This document shows, piece by piece, positions 29,138-37,046 of a DNA stretch of 41,626 nucleotides. The stretch lies in the NCBI GenBank assembly GCA_031550205.1, contig JAVBOV010000047.1, forward strand, positions 1 to 41,626. The letters are read 5' to 3'. The notes below the pieces were generated by a model. That model saw only the letters and a list, made by a program, of their open reading frames with translations, was not told the origin of the DNA and made no database searches. A program made the position numbers and the translations under genes. Positions within the stretch are counted from its first letter, which is position 1, and every line of letters starts with the position of its first letter. The DNA comes from JAVBOV01 sp031550205. Its GTDB lineage: Bacteria; Pseudomonadota; Alphaproteobacteria; RF32; CAG-239.

Positions 29138-29647
29138 ATGTTTAGATTCTTATCTCTTCTGTTCTGTTTTGCGTTCATCGGCTCGGCTAACGCCGCCGCA
29201 CCAAAGCTAATCGGCGAATATGGCGATTGGGTTGCTTATTTTTATTCCGATTCGGGCGGCACGGTTTGCTACATGGCCTCCAGCCCCAAAAAAGACGAGG
29301 GCAAATATTCCTCCCGCGGCGATATATATGCCGTAATCACCCACCGCCCCAAAGAAAAAAGCTTTGACGTGGTAAACTTTGTGGCCGGCTACGACTTCAA
29401 ACCCGGAGAAATGGTTGAGGTCAAAATCGGCAACACCACGGTAAATAAGCTCTTTACCGACAAAGACAAGGCCTGGGCGGTTAATGATGATGTTGATAAA
29501 CAATTGGTGGGCAGCATGAAAAAGGGCGAACGCATGATTGTTCACGGCGTCTCGAGCAAAGGAACCAAAACCAAAGACACCTATTCTCTGCGCGGATTCG
29601 TGGCTGCCTATAAAGCCATTGGTGCCAAATGCAGCAAACCGAATTAA
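29138..29647 (+). CDS. Invasion-associated locus B (IalB) family exported protein
   Basis: A 169-aa protein with a signal peptide (MFRFLSLLFCFAFIGSANA, cleavage probably after ANA). The mature part begins with YGDWVAYFY and CYMAS, and ends FVAAYKAIGAKC, leaving two Cys that may form a disulfide. This is the pattern of the IalB domain, first linked to invasion in Bartonella but common in non-pathogenic alphaproteobacteria. It is likely periplasmic. The last 19 nt overlap rlmN, a pairing often seen in alphaproteobacteria. Confidence 0.82.
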   Translation: MFRFLSLLFCFAFIGSANAAAPKLIGEYGDWVAYFYSDSGGTVCYMASSPKKDEGKYSSRGDIYAVITHRPKEKSFDVVNFVAGYDFKPGEMVEVKIGNTTVNKLFTDKDKAWAVNDDVDKQLVGSMKKGERMIVHGVSSKGTKTKDTYSLRGFVAAYKAIGAKCSKPN

Positions 29648-30681
29648 TCGGCTTAACCAAAGTAGAACTTGAAGGCCTTTTCATTAAAATTGGCGAAAAA
29701 CCCTTTCGCGCCAAACAAGTCTGGCAATGGATATATTTTCACGGCGTGACCGATTTCAATGAAATGAACAACCTCTCCAAAGACCTGCGCGAGAAGCTTG
29801 CCGCCAATTTCAGCATTTCTCGCCCCAAAGTTATAACCGAGCAGATTGCAGAAGACAAAACTCACAAATGGCTCTTAGAGTTTGCCGACGGCAGCCGCAT
29901 TGAAACCGTCTATATTCCGGAATCTGACCGCGGCGCGGTTTGCGTTTCATCGCAGGTTGGCTGCGCGGTGGGCTGCAAGTTTTGCAACACCGGAACCCAA
30001 AAGGTTGCCAGAAATTTAACCGCCGGCGAAATTGTCAGCCAGTTTTTGGTGGTTAAAGATGTTTATAAGGAATGGAAAACCACCGACAACCGCCTGGTTT
30101 CCAACATTGTGGTAATGGGCATGGGTGAACCGCTGCATAATCTGGAAAACACCGTCAAGGCCTTAAACATTTTCACTGACCCCGACGGTCTGGCGGTTTC
30201 ACGCCGCAAAATAACCCTTTCCACCGCCGGCATTGTGCCGGGCATTGTTAAAGTGATTAAAGAAACCGGCGTCAAACTGGCCATCAGCCTCCACGCCCCG
30301 AATAATCAAAAACGCTCGCAAATAATGCCAATTAACCGGCAATATCCGCTTGAAAAAGTTCTGGAGGCCTGCCAAGAATATCAAAAGCTCGACGGCAGCC
30401 GCTATGTTACCTTTGAATATTTAATGCTCAAAGATTTTAATGACAGCCTGGAAGATGCCCGTGAATTGGTGGCGCTGATGAAAAAATATAAACTAGGTGC
30501 AAAGTTTAACCTAATAAACTTCAACCCCTGGCCCGGCTGCGATTTTCAGCCCAGCTCAATGACCAAAGTCAGAGCCTTCGCCGCCGAAATCGAGAAGGGC
30601 GGATTCGAAGCCCCGTTGCGAAAACCCCGCGGCCAAGACATCCTCGCCGCCTGCGGCCAGTTAAAAAGCAAAAAGGAATAG
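29629..30681 (+). CDS. rlmN: Dual-specificity 23S rRNA/tRNA adenine C2-methyltransferase RlmN
   Basis: A radical-SAM enzyme that methylates C2 of A2503 in 23S rRNA and A37 in some tRNAs. It is 350 aa. The N-terminal helical domain includes KPFRAKQVWQWIYFHGV. The radical-SAM motif CAVGCKFC has Cys112, 116 and 119, and Cys105 precedes it. GMGEPLHN and ISLHAPN are the SAM-binding motifs, and a C-terminal Cys342 lies in LAACGQL. Cys105 and Cys342 match the pair used in the methyl-transfer mechanism. The ATG overlaps the end of ialB. Confidence 0.98.
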   Translation: MQQTELIGLTKVELEGLFIKIGEKPFRAKQVWQWIYFHGVTDFNEMNNLSKDLREKLAANFSISRPKVITEQIAEDKTHKWLLEFADGSRIETVYIPESDRGAVCVSSQVGCAVGCKFCNTGTQKVARNLTAGEIVSQFLVVKDVYKEWKTTDNRLVSNIVVMGMGEPLHNLENTVKALNIFTDPDGLAVSRRKITLSTAGIVPGIVKVIKETGVKLAISLHAPNNQKRSQIMPINRQYPLEKVLEACQEYQKLDGSRYVTFEYLMLKDFNDSLEDARELVALMKKYKLGAKFNLINFNPWPGCDFQPSSMTKVRAFAAEIEKGGFEAPLRKPRGQDILAACGQLKSKKE

Positions 30682-30693
30682 AAAAACATCCGC

Positions 30694-30722
30694 GTCATCC
30701 TGAGTATCGCGAAGAATCCATC
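30694..30722. repeat. Partial dispersed element, GTCATCCTGAG type
   Basis: Begins GTCATCCTGAGTATCGCGAA and then GAATCC; related to the elements at 17191 and 38874 but with only one arm. It lies between rlmN and the DUF3850 gene. Confidence 0.7.
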
Positions 30723-30752
30723 TATCCGCCTGCAATTAAAGGAGCAAAAAAA

Positions 30753-31025
30753 ATGAGGAAAATTGAAAAGAAAGTTTGGCCTGAATATTTTGAAAAAATA
30801 TTAAGCGGTGAAAAAACATATGAATACCGCCTTAACGATTTTGAGTGCAACCAAGGCGACACCTTGGTTTTAAAAGAATGGAACCCCCAAACCGGCCAAT
30901 ATACCGGCCGAGAAGTTGAAAAAAAAGTCGGCTTTGTCGGTTATATCAAAGAATTCCCAACCTGGTGGAGCAAAGAAGAAATAGAAATCCACGGCTTCCA
31001 AATCATCTCGCTTTTAGATAAATAA
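30753..31025 (+). CDS. DUF3850 (ASCH-like) domain protein
   Basis: A 90-aa protein with the pattern KKVWPEYFEKILSGEKTYEYR then GDTLVLKEWNPQTGQYTGRE, which resembles DUF3850, a small ASCH/PUA-like fold presumed to bind RNA. The function is not known. AAGGAG (30739-30744) sits 8 bp before ATG. It is a small unit between two repeat-bearing gaps. Confidence 0.8.
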   Translation: MRKIEKKVWPEYFEKILSGEKTYEYRLNDFECNQGDTLVLKEWNPQTGQYTGREVEKKVGFVGYIKEFPTWWSKEEIEIHGFQIISLLDK

Positions 31026-31058
31026 TCCCCCAAATACACCCTAGCAACCCTATTCCTT

Positions 31059-31087
31059 GTCATGCCAGACTCGATCTGGCATCCAGG
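31059..31087. repeat. Short dispersed hairpin, GTCATGCCAGA type
   Basis: ATGCCAGA / TCTGGCAT around a CTCGA loop, preceded by GTC. It lies in the 215-bp gap 31026-31240, which has no credible gene. Confidence 0.8.
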
Positions 31088-31142
31088 TCAAAAACATTGC
31101 TAATTTCCCACCCATCAAAATGCGAACCAACCCCTAATCCAC

Positions 31143-31236
31143 GTCATGCTGGAGTCGATAGTTGCTGAAAGCAAGCCGTAGGCGCAGCTTGAAGCTTACG
31201 TGACGTTCACGCAAGTGAACAATCTGTTTCAGCATC
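31143..31236. repeat. Complex palindromic element ending at rppH
   Basis: The outer ends are GTCATGCT and AGCATCTC. Inside is a perfect hairpin GTTCAC-GCAA-GTGAAC (31205-31220) and an imperfect arm around CAAGCCGTAGGCGCAGCTTG. It lies 5 bp from the rppH stop codon and may act as its transcription end. Confidence 0.75.
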
Positions 31237-31240
31237 TCCC

Positions 31241-31702
31241 CTACTCCACAACAAACCCGTCAATAACCGCCCCAAATTCTTCCGCCACTTTTTCATAAAC
31301 TTCTCTCTTCGGCTTCCAAACCATGTCCGGCGCTTCCTCAATTTTAACCCACTTAAAGTCTGAAAACTCCTTATGGTCCGGTTTTATTTCGGTGTTCTTG
31401 CCGTCAAAGAAAAACAAGTGCCAATATTGCTCCTGCCCCTTATAATAAAATTTTTCTGCAATCTCCGGCGGAAAATCATATCGCAAAGGCTCATCCAACG
31501 CTGCCACCAGCTTAACAGAGCTAATTCCCGTTTCTTCTTTAAGCTCTCTGAACGCTGTATTTAAAGGGCTCTCGCCTTCATCAATTCCGCCTTGCGGAAA
31601 CTGCCAGGAAAAATTCTTAGCACCCTTGCGTTTAAATATCAAAACCTTGCCGTGTTTGTTAAAAACAACAACAGCGGCGTTTTTTCTATATAAACCTGTC
31701 AT
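31241..31702 (-). CDS. rppH: RNA pyrophosphohydrolase RppH (Nudix)
   Basis: RppH removes pyrophosphate from 5' triphosphate RNA ends and so starts RNA decay. It is 153 aa. The Nudix box GGIDEGESPLNTAFRELKEE then TGI lies near residues 39-61. The N-terminal YRKNAAVVVFNKHGKVLIF, followed by WQFPQGGIDEG, is the alphaproteobacterial RppH/IalA pattern. It is the last gene of a minus-strand block with the YibQ-type gene 3 bp upstream. Confidence 0.95.
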   Translation of the reverse strand: MTGLYRKNAAVVVFNKHGKVLIFKRKGAKNFSWQFPQGGIDEGESPLNTAFRELKEETGISSVKLVAALDEPLRYDFPPEIAEKFYYKGQEQYWHLFFFDGKNTEIKPDHKEFSDFKWVKIEEAPDMVWKPKREVYEKVAEEFGAVIDGFVVE

Positions 31703-31705
31703 AGA

Positions 31706-32884
31706 TTATTCCACCACAATTGAGGAAAGCGGAACTAAAAAGAACGGTCTCTCAATGTCTTTAATATCAATATTTTGTTTTCTTGCTTCCTCATAAGAAA
31801 TCGGTTTGGAGAAAGTTTCGACCCATTCTTTCAAAGTCACCAACGCCACCGGCTTTGGCTCTGCGGTTATAACCACATCTCCTCTTTCGGCAGCAATCAT
31901 TTCCGCCTCTTTCAACTGCTTTGCAATAGCCGCCTTATCCGAAGTTCCCTTAATAAAAATATCGGTTTTTTGTCTTGCCAGACCGTTTATTTTTATCTCG
32001 CTGATTTCTTTGTTTTCTGTTGTGTCCAAGAGCAGCAGGCCTCTTTGCGCAAAAACCTCCAAAGCTTTTGATATCTGCGGAATGGTCTGCTCGTTTATCA
32101 AGCCTTTCTCAAGAACAACGCCGCCGATTGGAGCTCCGGGAGCAATGGTCTTATTTATAACCTTCATCATTTCTTCGCTGTTGGGCAGTCTGCCCAAAGC
32201 CAGCGGACCGGAATCCATTTTCAGTAAATCTTCAGAAGCCAAAAACATTTCCGTATATGTCTCATGTCCGGCAGACCGTGCTTTCTTAATTGTCTCGGGC
32301 AGCTCCTGCCCGTAAGGAGAAAAAGCCAAAGAAACATTTGAAGGCATGGAATCAATGGTGGTGTTGGTAACGTTCTTATCCATTCCCATGTCCTTAATCA
32401 CGATTGCCACCTTAAAAAAGTTTTGCGGTGTTTTAACCATTCCGCCATATTCAACCCACGGTTTTTTGTTGCTGGGCGAAATTTTTGGCAGCAGCATGCC
32501 GTCAATGCTTTCGGTCAGACCGGAATTATTATCAATATATCTTAAAGGAGTTTTACCCTCTGCCGGCTTCAGTTTGTTTAAGGTCGGAGCGTTTCCCAAA
32601 ACATCCTGCAAAGATATTTCTTTGTGTTCTTCCTGAGTTTTGTTGTTTTTCTCTTTATTTTCCGGAACGCTTTCCACAATTTTCTGAATTTCTTCCTTGT
32701 CCGGAATTGTAATCACAAATTTAGGAGCCTTGTTTTCCTTATCAAACATTATCTTGTCAATCTTGTCCGCATAAACCGGATCACTGCTCTTGTCGGCAAA
32801 AATAAGACCAATCACAATTATTAGGACAAAAAGCAGTCCACCCAATATTGCTAAGTCTCTTTTTTCTTTTGCCGATGCTGACAA
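31706..32884 (-). CDS. Divergent polysaccharide deacetylase family protein (YibQ/DUF610-like)
   Basis: A 392-aa protein with one N-terminal membrane anchor (about 13-30) and a long charged linker to about residue 150. The conserved domain begins VAIVIKDMGM and contains SNVSLAFSPYGQEL and HETYTEMFL, the divergent polysaccharide deacetylase pattern. The NodB-type metal residues are only partly evident, so activity on peptidoglycan or polysaccharide is inferred. Family members commonly follow envC and ctpA, as here. The gap to ctpA is 4 bp. Confidence 0.85.
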   Translation of the reverse strand: MSASAKEKRDLAILGGLLFVLIIVIGLIFADKSSDPVYADKIDKIMFDKENKAPKFVITIPDKEEIQKIVESVPENKEKNNKTQEEHKEISLQDVLGNAPTLNKLKPAEGKTPLRYIDNNSGLTESIDGMLLPKISPSNKKPWVEYGGMVKTPQNFFKVAIVIKDMGMDKNVTNTTIDSMPSNVSLAFSPYGQELPETIKKARSAGHETYTEMFLASEDLLKMDSGPLALGRLPNSEEMMKVINKTIAPGAPIGGVVLEKGLINEQTIPQISKALEVFAQRGLLLLDTTENKEISEIKINGLARQKTDIFIKGTSDKAAIAKQLKEAEMIAAERGDVVITAEPKPVALVTLKEWVETFSKPISYEEARKQNIDIKDIERPFFLVPLSSIVVE

Positions 32885-32888
32885 TATA

Positions 32889-34172
32889 CTACTCCTTGGG
32901 TTTGCTCAGATTATAATTCTGCGAATATAACCCCAGAGCCTTAACCAAATCCAGTGCTCTGGCCAGCTGATAATCATCAATCTTGTCTTTTTCCTTGGCC
33001 TTTTCTTTGCCGGGCTCTTCCTGGTTGTCGTTCTTCAGGGCGTTTCTCAATTCAGACTCAGATTGCTCAAAGCCGTTGTCAATAACCTCAACCTTAGCCT
33101 GCTTAACCTCCACATCCGGCTCAATGCCTTTTGCCTGAATTGAACGGCCGGAAGGGGTGTAATACCTGGCGGTGGTCAACCTCATGGCGCCGTATTTTCC
33201 CAAAGGAATAACCGTCTGCACCGAGCCTTTTCCAAAAGATTTCTCGCCCAAAATCACCGCGCGGTGATGGTCTTGCAAAGCGCCGGCCACAATTTCTGAG
33301 GCCGAAGCGGAACCGTTGTTAACCAGCACCACAATGGGCAGGCCTTTAACAATGTCTCCGGCTTTGGCGTTATATTTAACGGTGTCTTCCTCGTTTCTGG
33401 AACGGGTGGAAACAATTTCACCCTGCTCCAAAAACAAATCTGAAACATTAACCGCCTGGTCTAACAATCCGCCGGGATTATTTCTCACATCAATCACCAC
33501 GCCCTTAAGCTTTTTGTTTTTTCCGCCGAGCTTTTCAATGGCTTTTTCAATATTTTTATCAACGTCTTCGCTGAAAGAAGAAATTCTGATATACGCTGCA
33601 TTGTCGCCCTTTATCTCGGCCTTAACCGATTGAATATTAATTTCCTCGCGTTTAATTTCCACATCAAACGCCGGCTCGTTGATTCTTCTAATGGTAAGTT
33701 TAACCTTGGTGCCGACCTTGCCGCGCATCTTGTCCACTGCGTCAGAAAGTGTCATGCCCAAAACGCTTTCTCCGTCAATATTTGTAATATAGTCTCCTGG
33801 CTTAATTCCGGCTTTGAAAGCGGGAGTATCATCCATCGGCGAAACCACTTTCACCACGCCGTTTTCCATGGTTACCTCAATGCCCAGCCCGCCGAATTTT
33901 CCTTTGGTCTGTTCGGACATATACTTAAAACTCTGCTCGTCCAAAAAGCCCGAATGAGGATCCAAAGATACCAGCATGCCGTTAATTGCCGATTCGATAA
34001 GCTTGCGGTCTGAAACTTCTTCCACATAAGAGTCTTTGGTCCTTTCCATAACTTCGCCGAACAGGTTCAAAAGCTCATAAGTCTCTTCGGGATTTTTTTC
34101 TGCCGCCGGCTTGGCAAACGCGGGGGCTGCAACAAGAGTGCTCAACAAAATAACCGCCAAAAATTTCTTCAT
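32889..34172 (-). CDS. ctpA: Carboxyl-terminal processing protease CtpA (S41 family)
   Basis: A 427-aa periplasmic serine protease. A signal peptide (MKKFLAVILLSTLVAAPAFA) leads to a helical region, a PDZ domain (about 85-160, with KPGDYITNIDGE) and the S41 catalytic domain. The nucleophile Ser is in NNGSASASEI, and the Lys general base is in GEKSFGKGSVQTV. A charged tail rich in Lys/Glu follows. CtpA-type proteases trim peptidoglycan hydrolases and other envelope proteins. It is 21 bp downstream of envC in a typical alphaproteobacterial block. Confidence 0.96.
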   Translation of the reverse strand: MKKFLAVILLSTLVAAPAFAKPAAEKNPEETYELLNLFGEVMERTKDSYVEEVSDRKLIESAINGMLVSLDPHSGFLDEQSFKYMSEQTKGKFGGLGIEVTMENGVVKVVSPMDDTPAFKAGIKPGDYITNIDGESVLGMTLSDAVDKMRGKVGTKVKLTIRRINEPAFDVEIKREEINIQSVKAEIKGDNAAYIRISSFSEDVDKNIEKAIEKLGGKNKKLKGVVIDVRNNPGGLLDQAVNVSDLFLEQGEIVSTRSRNEEDTVKYNAKAGDIVKGLPIVVLVNNGSASASEIVAGALQDHHRAVILGEKSFGKGSVQTVIPLGKYGAMRLTTARYYTPSGRSIQAKGIEPDVEVKQAKVEVIDNGFEQSESELRNALKNDNQEEPGKEKAKEKDKIDDYQLARALDLVKALGLYSQNYNLSKPKE

Positions 34173-34193
34173 CTTTTTTCCTCTAAATTTTAG

Positions 34194-35432
34194 TTACATT
34201 GCAATCCAGTTCAACGGGTCAACCGGATGACTGTCTTTTCTGATTTCCACATAGAGCCTTGAATCTTTTTCATCAGGCATCAGCCCCAGCGGCTCTCCGG
34301 CCAAAAGCATTTGCCCCAACTCGCAGTCAATATTTTCCAGCCCCGCCAAGAGCGATAAATATCCGTCTCCGTGTTCAATAATAATAAGGTTTCCATATCC
34401 CCTGAACGGACCGGCAAAAATAACCGTGCCGTCAAACGGAGCCACAACCTGCGCCAACCCTCGGGTTTTTATTGATACGCCTTTGGTTTTCACGCCCTTA
34501 GTGGTTTCTTCGCCGAAATATGCAGCAATCGGCCCCACTGCGGGTTTCAGCAAAGCTCCCTTTGCCGCAGCAAAAGCCTTTCCATTATCTTTTATAGTCT
34601 CGGGTTTAAATTTAATCAAGGAATCTCTTTGACTTTGCTCAACTTTTTGCGCATCTGCCGCCATCTGCTCTTCTCTGGCTTTAAGTTCGGCTTGTCTTTT
34701 TTCCTCCATTTCTTTTTGTTTGGCGATTCGCTCTTTTTCCAGCCTGCCCAAAAGGTCGCGCAGATCTTTGGCCTGCCCGGCTAAAGACTCAATGTTCTTT
34801 TTGGTCTTAACCGACTGCACTTCCACCGCGTTTCTGATTCGAGATTTTTTCTGCACCAAAAGCTTCATCTGGTCATGCTCTTTTTCCAAGGAGTTTTTCT
34901 GCAATGCAATTTTTTGCACCTGATTTTCCACCTGTTGCTTTTTCTTTTCAATTTTTTCCAGCTCAATCCTGAGCTTGTTGGCATTTTGCTCCAAATAAGG
35001 CACTGCTTCGCGCAGCAGCATTGCGCTTCTAATAATTTCAACCGGAGTAAGCGGCTGCACAAATAAAGATTCCGTGGGTTTTAGCGCCAAGCTTTGTAAA
35101 GCCGCCAAGGTTCTGATTAAATTTTCATCCTCAGCCGCAAAGTGCTCTTCGGCCTCTTTGAGCTCTTTTTGCAAAATTGCCAGCTCGACCTCCATGGCCG
35201 ACATTCTTTCTTCATTAGACTGAATCTGGCGTGCCACGCCAATCATTTCAGAGCTGACTTCAGTCAGTTCCAAATTAATCTGCATGGCTTGAGCCTGCAG
35301 CTTCTTATGCTCCATGCTTTGTTCTTGAACTTGCTTTTCCATACGCTCAAGTTCACCTGCCGACTGCGCCAAAGCAAAGTCGGGCAATAACAAAAAAACT
35401 GCAATAATCCAAAATCTAAAATCCAAAATCAA
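34194..35432 (-). CDS. envC: Murein hydrolase activator EnvC family
   Basis: A 412-aa periplasmic regulator of cell-wall amidases. From TTG 35432 the start is MILDFRFWIIAVFLLLPDFA, a signal peptide, then long coiled coils (about 25-250) and a degenerate LytM/M23 domain (about 290-412). That domain has VVAPFDGTVIFAGPF but lacks the metal-binding HxH (it reads LYVEIRK), as in activators that are not enzymes. The start codon and first residues are made by a 7-bp repeat (35404-35438). No ATG exists nearby; the start overlaps the gpmI stop. Confidence 0.9.
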   Translation of the reverse strand: MILDFRFWIIAVFLLLPDFALAQSAGELERMEKQVQEQSMEHKKLQAQAMQINLELTEVSSEMIGVARQIQSNEERMSAMEVELAILQKELKEAEEHFAAEDENLIRTLAALQSLALKPTESLFVQPLTPVEIIRSAMLLREAVPYLEQNANKLRIELEKIEKKKQQVENQVQKIALQKNSLEKEHDQMKLLVQKKSRIRNAVEVQSVKTKKNIESLAGQAKDLRDLLGRLEKERIAKQKEMEEKRQAELKAREEQMAADAQKVEQSQRDSLIKFKPETIKDNGKAFAAAKGALLKPAVGPIAAYFGEETTKGVKTKGVSIKTRGLAQVVAPFDGTVIFAGPFRGYGNLIIIEHGDGYLSLLAGLENIDCELGQMLLAGEPLGLMPDEKDSRLYVEIRKDSHPVDPLNWIAM

Positions 35433-35438
35433 AAATCC
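35404..35438. repeat. 7-bp tandem repeat (NAAAATC family), at the gpmI/envC junction
   Basis: Five units (ATAATCC, AAAATCT, AAAATCC, AAAATCA, AAAATCC) that supply the last codons of gpmI and the start codon and first residues of envC. Confidence 0.9.
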
Positions 35439-36958
35439 AGTAGTGTTTTTCCACTCATCTCTTCAGGTTGTTTAATTCCCAAAAGCTGCAAAAGAGTAGG
35501 GGAGACATCAGATAACCTGCCGTCTCTCAAACCCTTAATTGGCATCTTGTTGTTCACCAAAACGCCCTGAACTCTGCCCACGGTGTGCGCTGTAAACGGC
35601 TTGCCGTTTTCGTCTTCCATCTGTTCACAGTTACCGTGGTCAGCCGTAATAAACAGCACGCCGCCGACTTCCTCGATTGCCTTAACCACGCGTCCCACAC
35701 ACTCGTCAACCGCAGCCACAGCTTTTAATGCCGCTTCCATAATTCCGGTATGACCCACCATGTCGCCGTTGGCAAAGTTGCAGATAATGGTGTCAAATTT
35801 TTTAGATAAAATTGCTTCCACTAATTTATCTGTAACTTCATAAACGCTCATCTCCGGTTTTAAATCATATGTGGCCACTTTCGGGCTTGGCACCAAAATT
35901 CTTTCTTCTCCTTCAAATTCTTTTTCTTCACCGCCGTTAAAGAAGAACGTGACATGGGCATATTTCTCGGTCTCGGCGATTCTAAGCTGCTTCAAACCGT
36001 TTTCCGCCACCATTTCGCCATATATATGCGTAAGTGCTTCCGGCTTAAACACTGTTTTCATAAAGCGTTCATGGTCTGCCGAATATTCCGACATTCCCAC
36101 CGGCATTGAGAAAGCAATTTTTTTCTTGCGTTCAAAACCGTCAAATTTTTCATCAGCCAAAGCATATAAAATTTCTCTGGCGCGGTCGGCTCTGAAGTTG
36201 ACCATAAACAAGGCGTCGCCGTCTTCCGCACCCTTATAATCGCCGACAATAAACGGCAGCACAAACTCGTCGCCGGCCTTGGCTTCATAAGAAGCTTCAA
36301 TTCCTTCAACTGCCGACTTTGCTTTTTCTCCTTCGGACAAAACAACTGCATTATAAGCTTTTTCCACCCTGTCCCAGCGCTTGTCTCTGTCCATTGCATA
36401 ATAACGTCCGGCCACAGTCGCAATTTTAATATTGTCGATTCCCTTAATGCCCTTTTCAAATTCTCTAACATAATCTGCTGCCGAAGTCGGCGGCGTATCG
36501 CGGCCGTCTAAAAAGGCGTGCACCTTAACCTTAATGCCGTTTCTGGCCAAGATTTTGCAGGCCGCCAAAATGTGTTCCTGATGAGAATGCACTCCTCCCG
36601 GCGACATCAACCCCATAACATGACAAGCTCTGCCGCTTTTCTTTAATGTCGCAATCAGATTTTGCACCACCGGATTTTTTTCAAAAGAACCGTCTTTAAC
36701 CGCCTGGTCGATTCGCGGCAGTTCCTGCATCACCACGCGGCCGGCTCCAAGGTTCATGTGCCCCACCTCCGAGTTGCCCATCTGTCCTTCCGGCAAGCCC
36801 ACGTCCAGCCCCGATGTTTCCACAAAGCAGGTCGGACAAGTCTCAACCAATTTATGCCAAACCGGCGTTTGTCCTTGTTCAATGGCGTTGTCTCTGGTAA
36901 TCGGGCGGCGATATCCCCACCCGTCCAAAACTAAAAGCATTACAGGTTTCTGTGTCAT
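35429..36958 (-). CDS. gpmI: 2,3-bisphosphoglycerate-independent phosphoglycerate mutase
   Basis: Interconverts 3- and 2-phosphoglycerate in glycolysis using two Mn ions. It is 509 aa, normal for the family. The N-terminal VMLLVLDGWGYR, with Asp metal ligand, is followed by DNAIEQGQTPVW, PEGQMGNSEVGHMNLGAGRV (the phospho-Ser in NSEVGH), and HAFLDGRDTPP. C-terminal metal sites are NFANGDMVGHTG and FITADHGNCEQM. The last residues LLDF are encoded by the 7-bp repeat. Confidence 0.98.
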   Translation of the reverse strand: MTQKPVMLLVLDGWGYRRPITRDNAIEQGQTPVWHKLVETCPTCFVETSGLDVGLPEGQMGNSEVGHMNLGAGRVVMQELPRIDQAVKDGSFEKNPVVQNLIATLKKSGRACHVMGLMSPGGVHSHQEHILAACKILARNGIKVKVHAFLDGRDTPPTSAADYVREFEKGIKGIDNIKIATVAGRYYAMDRDKRWDRVEKAYNAVVLSEGEKAKSAVEGIEASYEAKAGDEFVLPFIVGDYKGAEDGDALFMVNFRADRAREILYALADEKFDGFERKKKIAFSMPVGMSEYSADHERFMKTVFKPEALTHIYGEMVAENGLKQLRIAETEKYAHVTFFFNGGEEKEFEGEERILVPSPKVATYDLKPEMSVYEVTDKLVEAILSKKFDTIICNFANGDMVGHTGIMEAALKAVAAVDECVGRVVKAIEEVGGVLFITADHGNCEQMEDENGKPFTAHTVGRVQGVLVNNKMPIKGLRDGRLSDVSPTLLQLLGIKQPEEMSGKTLLDF

Positions 36959-37005
36959 TTTTCTCTTTCCTAGCTAAATATAAAACTTATTTATATATAT
37001 CATTT

Positions 37006-37046
37006 AAAATCTAAAATCCAAAATCAAAAATCTAAAATCTAAAATC
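37006..37046. repeat. 7-bp tandem repeat (NAAAATC family), at the 3' end of the PBP gene
   Basis: About six units (AAAATCT, AAAATCC, AAAATCA, and so on), the longest array in the window. The PBP stop codon abuts or uses the array. Confidence 0.92.

Noticed and set aside
31059..31087. Hairpin read as a simple rho-independent terminator
   Set aside because: No T-run follows on either strand, and the sequence matches the dispersed palindromic family.
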